Assembly (NCBI RefSeq): GCF_018035235.1
Contig: NZ_WPCV01000004.1
Location: 1,506,417-1,570,416, forward strand
Direction of reading: 5' to 3'
DNA: 64,000 bases
Source: Citrobacter sp. On2M
Lineage (GTDB): Bacteria; Pseudomonadota; Gammaproteobacteria; Enterobacterales; Enterobacteriaceae
Part shown: positions 60,115-64,000 of the stretch, piece by piece
Numbering within the stretch: position 1 is the stretch's first letter
Layout of the letters: each line of letters starts with the position of its first letter
Position numbers and translations under genes: made by a program
The notes under the pieces: model-generated
What the model was told of the DNA's origin: nothing
Database searches by the model: none
What the model saw: the letters and a program-made list of their open reading frames with translations, nothing else

Positions 60115-60336
60115 TCATTTAGCGCACAGCCTGTCCCATGTGTCGTTATGGGTGTTTATTGCTTTTACTGTTCTACCATCCATCACATCAGGATCTTTCC
60201 CATGAGTGATGATTGGCTGAAAAGCTGTACACGCGCTATCGACGTATACGTATTTAATCTGCGGAGTGGTATTTCGATCCACGCATGCGCTGGCGAGCAG
60301 CATCATCAGACAGAGACTGATTTTCCTGTGTAACAT
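60115..60336 (-). CDS. Outer-membrane spanin lipoprotein Rz1
   Basis: 73 residues with a lipoprotein signal (MLHRKISLCLMMLLASACVDR, lipobox LASAC). It starts inside the Rz gene in another frame, the hallmark of embedded spanin pairs. With Rz it fuses the two membranes at the end of lysis. The mature part of about 55 residues is normal. Confidence 0.88.
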   Translation of the reverse strand: MLHRKISLCLMMLLASACVDRNTTPQIKYVYVDSACTAFQPIITHGKDPDVMDGRTVKAINTHNDTWDRLCAK

Positions 60337-60541
60337 CTTTCACCGCCTTTATGGTGGCCTCCTGTTTTATGGTGATGTTCTGTGCCGTCTCTTTTTCTGA
60401 GTTTGCACTCTTAACATCAGCGTCAGCTTTTGCCTCTGTCTGACCTTTGTTTTTCGCTGTGAACCAGGTAAGAGCAACAGCACAAATTATCCCTATTGCA
60501 CCAATTATGTACTCCCATCCGACAGCCATTAACGAACTCAT
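60254..60541 (-). CDS. Inner-membrane spanin Rz
   Basis: 95 residues: an N-terminal membrane anchor (WEYIIGAIGIICAVALTWFTAKNKG), then a periplasmic coiled coil (KADADVKSANSEKETAQNITIKQEATIKAVKDVTQ). Shorter than lambda Rz but in the usual place behind the endolysin and holin. Partner of Rz1. Confidence 0.85.
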   Translation of the reverse strand: MSSLMAVGWEYIIGAIGIICAVALTWFTAKNKGQTEAKADADVKSANSEKETAQNITIKQEATIKAVKDVTQENQSLSDDAARQRMRGSKYHSAD

Positions 60542-60876
60542 TTTGACTCCCTCATTTCTACGGCCTTGTCTTTCAGCTTTGACTGCCGAACGAACTGAGC
60601 AAGTACCGCGATCACAACCATGCCCTGGCTGATGTAACCGAGAATGTCATGAGGGATATAGCCTTTGATGTCTTCAGGCAATAACGTCCAGGCCTGAATA
60701 GCTGCATCAGGGAAGCTCTGTATCCATGCTCCCATCATTGCGCCCATTGAAGCCAACCAGACAGACCAAGTCTTGAACAACAGCTTTGCGTGTGACACGA
60801 ACTCGAGACGGGTGTATCTCTGGGCCATTAACAGAACAACAATAGCAACCAGGCAGAATGCGATGAATATTTTCAT
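60538..60876 (-). CDS. Putative holin
   Basis: 112 residues with a signal-anchor-like N-terminal hydrophobic stretch (FIAFCLVAIVVLLMAQR) and further membrane segments (TWSVWLASMGAMMGAWIQSF and YISQGMVVIAVLAQFVRQSK), followed by a charged tail. Position between endolysin and spanin, four-base overlaps on both sides. Confidence 0.75.
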   Translation of the reverse strand: MKIFIAFCLVAIVVLLMAQRYTRLEFVSHAKLLFKTWSVWLASMGAMMGAWIQSFPDAAIQAWTLLPEDIKGYIPHDILGYISQGMVVIAVLAQFVRQSKLKDKAVEMRESK

Positions 60877-61343
60877 CAGATAACCCCCTTATAGGCGTCA
60901 AGCGTCCCGGTTCGCATTACCTCTGCGTGACGGTTTGCACGGTTTGGAGTTTGCTTTGCCCATTTGCTTGATAGCATTCCGGATGCAGCACCAGAGAAGT
61001 TACCAGAAGACACCATAGCGAGAGTGTTCTTGAACCCCGCGAGCCCCTGAACGCCCATCTGATAAGCCATGCTAATTAGGATATCTTTGCGTTCCTGATT
61101 ACATGCTTTCATCGCGGAAATGATGAGAGGGTTTTCATTCATCTTTTTGATAGTTGAAGCAACGAATGACTCCAGCCATACATCGCCCACTTCACGAGGA
61201 ACGGTGAATATATAATTGCTCAGAGATGCACCCTTTGGCCCAATCTTCACACCACACGCTACAGTGGGATAACCCTCCGTATCGATGTATGGCCGCTCCT
61301 TATACCCCTCTTCATAATTGAGGATTTTCACAATGTTACTCAT
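60876..61343 (-). CDS. T4-type endolysin (lysozyme, GH24)
   Basis: 155 residues. KILNYEEGYKERPYIDTEGYPTVACGVKIGP is the catalytic region, with E12, D21 and T27 corresponding to the T4 lysozyme triad (E11, D20, T26). C-terminal helices (GLAGFKNTLAMVSSGNFSGAA, SKWAKQTPNRANRHAEVM) are as in the family. It cuts peptidoglycan after holin action. Confidence 0.9.
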   Translation of the reverse strand: MSNIVKILNYEEGYKERPYIDTEGYPTVACGVKIGPKGASLSNYIFTVPREVGDVWLESFVASTIKKMNENPLIISAMKACNQERKDILISMAYQMGVQGLAGFKNTLAMVSSGNFSGAASGMLSSKWAKQTPNRANRHAEVMRTGTLDAYKGVI

Positions 61344-61354
61344 TATTATTTCCT

Positions 61355-61690
61355 TCAGAAGATGAGATCTTTCTGCACGCTGGGGTAAGCTCTGGGGGCA
61401 TCAAATGTGTGAACCTTGGAACCTTCTGGCGAAATGATCACCACACCAGGTGATTGGCCATTACTTTTCTGTGACGCCAATTCCTGCTCTGCAGTACGGC
61501 GCTTTAAATCTGATGCAGTCAGCCGCTTTGAAAGGCTGCTGTTTTCTTTTTGCATCTGGACGATTGTTTGCTGACTATTGTCAATAACCGCCTGGATGTT
61601 GTAACAGGCGAATGCAGTTATTAGGAAAAAAAGCACAGGCATAATCCTGATAACATAACGCCCAACCTTCAGCTCAACGTTATTTGTCAT
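61355..61690 (-). CDS. Single-span membrane protein of the lysis cassette
   Basis: 111 residues from ATG 61690. Membrane segment (YVIRIMPVLFFLITAFACYNIQAVI), then a periplasmic coiled coil (QKENSSLSKRLTASDLKRRTAEQELASQKS). The layout resembles an Rz-like or regulatory lysis protein, but a spanin pair exists separately. Family not recognised. Confidence 0.6.
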   Translation of the reverse strand: MTNNVELKVGRYVIRIMPVLFFLITAFACYNIQAVIDNSQQTIVQMQKENSSLSKRLTASDLKRRTAEQELASQKSNGQSPGVVIISPEGSKVHTFDAPRAYPSVQKDLIF

Positions 61691-61973
61691 CACTTTCACC
61701 ATCTGGTCCGAACCCAGGTGGATGGATACGCCTTATTATTGATGCACCCTGCCAACCGGCAGCGCCGCAACCAATACCCATAACGTATAACGACCACCCG
61801 TTCGTCATTGAAAATAAAAACATCATCATTCCGGCAAAGAGTGACACGATCACATGATTAAAGAGCGGAACTCTTTCATCAGGAGAGCTGTAAGCATACT
61901 TCGCCAGTGAGCCAACCAGATTCATGATGACCGCGAGAAGCAGAGCCGGAATGAAGTCGATTCCGTTTGCCAT
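61680..61973 (-). CDS. Small multi-span membrane protein, possible holin
   Basis: 97 residues with three hydrophobic stretches (IPALLLAVIMNLVGSLA, VIVSLFAGMMMFLFSM, SLYVMGIGCGAAGWQGAS) and a charged C-terminus. First gene of the lysis cassette, where class I holins are found. A second holin-like gene lies at 60538, so one may be an antiholin. Confidence 0.6.
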   Translation of the reverse strand: MANGIDFIPALLLAVIMNLVGSLAKYAYSSPDERVPLFNHVIVSLFAGMMMFLFSMTNGWSLYVMGIGCGAAGWQGASIIRRIHPPGFGPDGESDDK

Positions 61974-62113
61974 TGCGTAGTCTCCACCACTCTGGTGGCT
62001 GCTTAAAATGCGCCTGGCCGTAAAACGGCGCGGGGAGAGACTAGCCAGGCCGCGAAAGATGCGACCCTCAAATTGAGGGACTTGTTCACATTTATTAATG
62101 TGGATCTTGTTTA

Positions 62114-62212
62114 ATGAACAAATCCGAACTAAGTTACATCCGTCTGATCAGACGATATGGGCCTTCGGTCTTTGTTCGTGAGTCGATTCACGGGCAAGAT
62201 GGCGGTGAGTAG
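62114..62212 (+). CDS. Short plus-strand ORF against the late operon
   Basis: 32 codons: MNKSELSYIRLIRRYG, then PSVFVRESIHGQDGGE. GGATCTTG lies upstream, and a strong terminator follows 32 bp after the stop, so a short antisense transcription unit is possible. No family recognised. Confidence 0.4.
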   Translation: MNKSELSYIRLIRRYGPSVFVRESIHGQDGGE

Positions 62213-62243
62213 CGTCAACTACTTACCGTCGCCCATTTTCACG

Positions 62244-62273
62244 AAGCCCGCCATAGTGCGGGTTTTCTTTTTT
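62244..62273 (+). terminator. Plus-strand intrinsic terminator
   Basis: CCCGC-CATAGT-GCGGG followed by TTTTCTTTTTT. It faces against the late transcript. Confidence 0.8.
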
Positions 62274-62426
62274 GAAGCGCACTAAACCACCGTAGCCACA
62301 GATATTCAGCAGTGAGTTGGTTGGGTCTGGTTCTTGGTGGTAATGCGCTCGAAAAAAGCCAGCGGCGCGGCTGGCAAGATGAGGGTAGTGCGTTGAGCTT
62401 TCGCTCTTATGGTCCTGGTAGGAATT

Positions 62427-62501
62427 TGGCGGGACAGGAAGGATTCGAACCTTCGACCAATCGGTTAACAGCCGATCGCACAACCTCTGTGCTTCTGACC
62501 C
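62427..62501 (-). tRNA. Phage-encoded tRNA-Asn (GUU)
   Basis: 75 nt with encoded CCA. D arm GCAC/GTGC, anticodon stem ATCGG/CCGAT with loop CTGTTAA (anticodon GTT, Asn), five-base variable loop TGGTC, T arm GAAGG/CCTTC with TTCGAAT. The acceptor stem GGGTCAG/CTGTCCC has a T-T mismatch at the fourth pair. It differs throughout from host tRNA-Asn, so it belongs to the phage. tRNAs are common between Q and lysis genes. Confidence 0.9.
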
Positions 62502-62506
62502 TGAAT

Positions 62507-62537
62507 ACAAAAAGCCCCTGCATTTATGCAAGGGCTT
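62507..62537 (-). terminator. tR'-like terminator downstream of Q
   Basis: AAGCCCTTGCATAAA/TGCAGGGGCTT hairpin followed by TTTTTG on the minus strand, between Q and the tRNA. It is placed where Q-dependent antitermination normally acts. Confidence 0.75.
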
Positions 62538-62808
62538 AAATGGGTGCAACTATCATATCTCGGCCTGAGAAACTAAGGATTCTGATAGCTGCCGGTGACT
62601 CAGTTTGCAAACCTCTCAGCTTGCTGATGGTTGGAGTACCAGACGATGCGTCGAAGATACCAACTAGGCAGTTCAGTGGTGAGCGCCACCTCGCTTATCT
62701 CACCGCCAACGAAGTCAGTAACCCATCGTTAGAATCGAGATTAAACAAAAATCGCCACTTTGTAAAGTGTAATTTTCTAGATAAATCCTATTTCGTAGAA
62801 AATATTCA
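62538..62808 (-). promoter_or_regulatory. Probable late promoter (pR'-like) region
   Basis: About 270 bp between the Q stop and the tR'-like terminator. The late promoter and Q loading site are expected here. Several weak -35/-10 pairs exist (for example TTGCAA-N17-TATCAG on the minus strand); I do not choose one. A plus-strand ORF across this stretch (62540-62896) lacks support. Confidence 0.5.
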
Positions 62809-63573
62809 CTACTGTGTGACTTTGTTCAACATCCGGTTTGCGTATTCCTCCTGTTTAATGCACTCACCTACCAGGCTTTCAAAGAAATCCTTATAAGACC
62901 TGCGCCACGTGGTTTCAGGTATATCCATCACTGTCGCGCAGATATATTTACGGACGCTATCCGGTAGCAATCTCGCATATCCTCGCCCATTACACCGGAT
63001 GCATGTTTTATAAGCTGGAACGCCGCCTTGTAGAATAGTTTTCTCTTTGTCCAGAACCATACCTTTTCCATTGCACTGGCAAGCATTGGTCAGCACACCC
63101 TTCCCTTTGCATTTGTGGCAAAGCACCTTAACCGTTTCCCGCCTTTCCTCCAGATTAGGTCTGCCGATGTGCTTCATCGTCATCACCTGCGCTTCTACGA
63201 ATTTATTACCTTGACAGCAGTCGCACGTTCTGGTGCTGGCGGCGCTACGTGAGTAGTCAGCAAATGCGAACGTTGCGAGTACTTGCATTACTTTCAGCTT
63301 AATATCTGTCTCGAGCTTGCGTAAGGCTGCAACCTTATCGCACTGCTCCATTGCATATTGAGTTAAAAGTTTGATCGCCCGGTCGCGGTCATAGTCGCTG
63401 ATATCCATCTTGCCGAGGAAAGCGCTAAATCCGAGAGCGGCGCGTGTTTGTGTCATGCCAATCGCCGCCATGATGTCAGTTCCGGTCAAAGAGTCTGACG
63501 CCGTGGCGCGGGGAGAGTCGCTAATCATCGTTGACTTCGCAAAGTGATATTTCACTGTATTTTCGAGATTCAT
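62809..63573 (-). CDS. Phage late antiterminator Q
   Basis: 254 residues. Contains a zinc-binding centre with repeated CxxC pairs: CDCCQGNKF, CHKCKGKGVL, CQCNGKG and CIRCNGRG, as in the phage 82/Q antiterminator group (a DnaJ-like zinc region). C-terminus DIPETTWRRSYKDFFESLVGECIKQEEYANRMLNKV. It allows polymerase to pass the downstream terminator and express all late genes. Overlaps the YlcG-like gene by 4 bp. Confidence 0.88.
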   Translation of the reverse strand: MNLENTVKYHFAKSTMISDSPRATASDSLTGTDIMAAIGMTQTRAALGFSAFLGKMDISDYDRDRAIKLLTQYAMEQCDKVAALRKLETDIKLKVMQVLATFAFADYSRSAASTRTCDCCQGNKFVEAQVMTMKHIGRPNLEERRETVKVLCHKCKGKGVLTNACQCNGKGMVLDKEKTILQGGVPAYKTCIRCNGRGYARLLPDSVRKYICATVMDIPETTWRRSYKDFFESLVGECIKQEEYANRMLNKVTQ

Positions 63574-63716
63574 GCTTCTGCTCCTGATGGTTTATAGCGA
63601 CTGATGTAATTGCGTAATATCCGGTAGTCAGTGGCAAATGAGCCAGGGTGACGATAGATGCGTAACCGTGTCCAGCGCAGTCGAATGTGATCAGCAAAGT
63701 AGGATTCGAATGTCAT
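63570..63716 (-). CDS. YlcG-family small phage protein
   Basis: 48 residues: MTFESYFADHIRLRWTRLRIYRHPGSFATDYRILRNYISRYKP. It matches the pattern of E. coli prophage YlcG (RLRLYRFPGSVLTDYRILKNY). Basic; function unknown. It is between the upstream Nin-type region and Q, the usual site of ylcG. TGGAGGATGT precedes the start. Confidence 0.82.
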   Translation of the reverse strand: MTFESYFADHIRLRWTRLRIYRHPGSFATDYRILRNYISRYKPSGAEA

Positions 63717-63964
63717 ACATCCTCCAGTTTCTTTTCCATTTCACGACATTTGCGCCGGTACTCATCGCGGATCCGGATGAAGTCTTCGCGCCGGTATCTG
63801 GTCATTTCATGCGGGCCATTCAGCCAGTCAACCAACTCCTGCCCAAATCGCTCAACCAGAGTTGCTTCATATTGCTGGGCTAGCCGCAAGCCGGATATCA
63901 GCACCGGCCATTCAATCACCAAAGCAACCACTGGAGGACATATGACCAAATTTATCGCAAGCAA
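63713..63964 (-). CDS. Small phage protein upstream of ylcG
   Basis: Up to 83 residues; the reliable part is WPVLISGLRLAQQYEATLVERFGQELVDWLNGPHEMTRYRREDFIRIRDEYRRKCREMEKKLEDV. Acidic/basic helical protein of the nin-like region; no family recognised. The start is uncertain: TTG 63964 opens the frame but GTG codons near 63920 are equally likely. Overlaps ylcG by 4 bp. Confidence 0.6.
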   Translation of the reverse strand: MLAINLVICPPVVALVIEWPVLISGLRLAQQYEATLVERFGQELVDWLNGPHEMTRYRREDFIRIRDEYRRKCREMEKKLEDV

Positions 63965-64000
63965 CAGCGTTACACGGCGTTATCTGAAACGTGGTGAGCT
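63942..64000 (+). CDS. Possible plus-strand ORF cut by the window end
   Basis: ATG at 63942 with TGGAGGAC right upstream, reading MTKFIASNSVTRRYLKRGEL to the edge. It overlaps the 5' part of the minus-strand ORF. The ribosome-binding site is good, but only 20 codons are visible. Confidence 0.3.
   Translation, partial: MTKFIASNSVTRRYLKRGE

Larger units (their letters stand above)
61974..62426. other. Region between the lysis cassette and the phage tRNA
   Basis: About 450 bp without a sizeable minus-strand gene. It holds a short plus-strand ORF (62114-62212) followed by a plus-strand terminator (62244-62273). The stretch 62276-62426 has no supported gene. Confidence 0.5.
38876..64000 (-). mobile_element. 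Defective myovirus-type prophage (left part; continues past window)
   Basis: From about 38.9 kb to the end nearly all genes are phage late genes on the minus strand: fibre, baseplate, tape measure, tube, sheath, connectors, portal, terminase, lysis, tRNA and Q. The left boundary is placed between yedF and the zinc-ribbon ORF and is approximate. Integrase and early region are outside the window. Head morphogenesis is broken by a deletion at about 54.84 kb, so the element should not make normal virions. Families such as DUF1073 portal, DUF4054, DUF3383 sheath, DUF3277 tube and DUF2612 are found together in a group of temperate myoviruses. Confidence 0.95.

Noticed and set aside
62223..62549. 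108-codon minus-strand ORF
   Set aside because: It is a translation through the tRNA-Asn gene and terminators.
62540..62896. 118-codon plus-strand ORF beside Q
   Set aside because: It overlaps the end of Q by about 90 bp in antisense and covers the expected late promoter; its apparent ribosome-binding site is part of the terminator hairpin.

Overview
The window is chromosome of an enterobacterium. Gene order from motB through yedF follows the E. coli flagellar region IIIa and its neighbours (flhDC, uspC, otsBA, araFGH, ftnB, ftnA, tyrP, yecA, uvrC-uvrY, sdiA, tcy/dcyD, fliZA, fliC, fliDST, amyA, yedDEF). The proteins look like close but not identical relatives of the E. coli ones. Presence of araFGH together with several genes not found at these places in E. 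coli (a DJ-1-like protein, a MFS transporter, an RpiB-like isomerase, a MerT/MerP-like pair) fits Citrobacter best. That genus call is inference from gene content, not from a database search.

Host part (1-38.75 kb). Positions 1-2.2 kb hold the end of the flagellar master operon: flhDC, the MotR-type leader RNA, motA and motB, all on the minus strand. Position 2.97 kb starts uspC, followed by trehalose synthesis (otsBA), arabinose uptake (araFGH), two ferritins with yecJ/yecR/yecH, tyrosine transport (tyrP), an accessory block at 17.6-20.7 kb, three tRNAs (Leu, Cys, Gly), pgsA, the uvrC-uvrY operon, sdiA, L-cystine uptake with D-cysteine desulfhydrase, and then fliZ-fliA, fliC and fliDST. Near-perfect sigma-28 promoters (TAAA-N15-GCCGATAN) precede MotR/motA, fliC and fliD.

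Prophage part (about 38.9 kb to the window end). Nearly everything is on the minus strand and reads as one late region. From the right: antiterminator Q, a tR'-like terminator, a phage tRNA-Asn, lysis genes, small and large terminase, portal, head-tail connectors, contractile tail sheath and tube, tail assembly chaperones with a T TTT TTA slippery site, tape measure, a P22-like Mnt/Arc/antirepressor island, baseplate, tail fibre and fibre chaperone. Integrase and early genes must lie beyond 64 kb. The prophage sits just after yedF, where the next flagellar block (fliE onward) would normally be near.

Main observation. The capsid part of the prophage is gone. The Mu-F-like head morphogenesis gene is cut after about 147 codons and runs straight into a DUF4054 head-completion gene that has lost its own start. 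No protease/scaffold or major capsid gene lies between them. Contractile tail, baseplate, fibre, lysis and Q genes are otherwise intact, so the element is probably a defective prophage and could in principle make phage-tail-like particles. Other notable points are the frameshift site, the immI-like island with helically phased operators, paired overlapping small ORFs beside it, and an in-frame deletion in a host MFS transporter.
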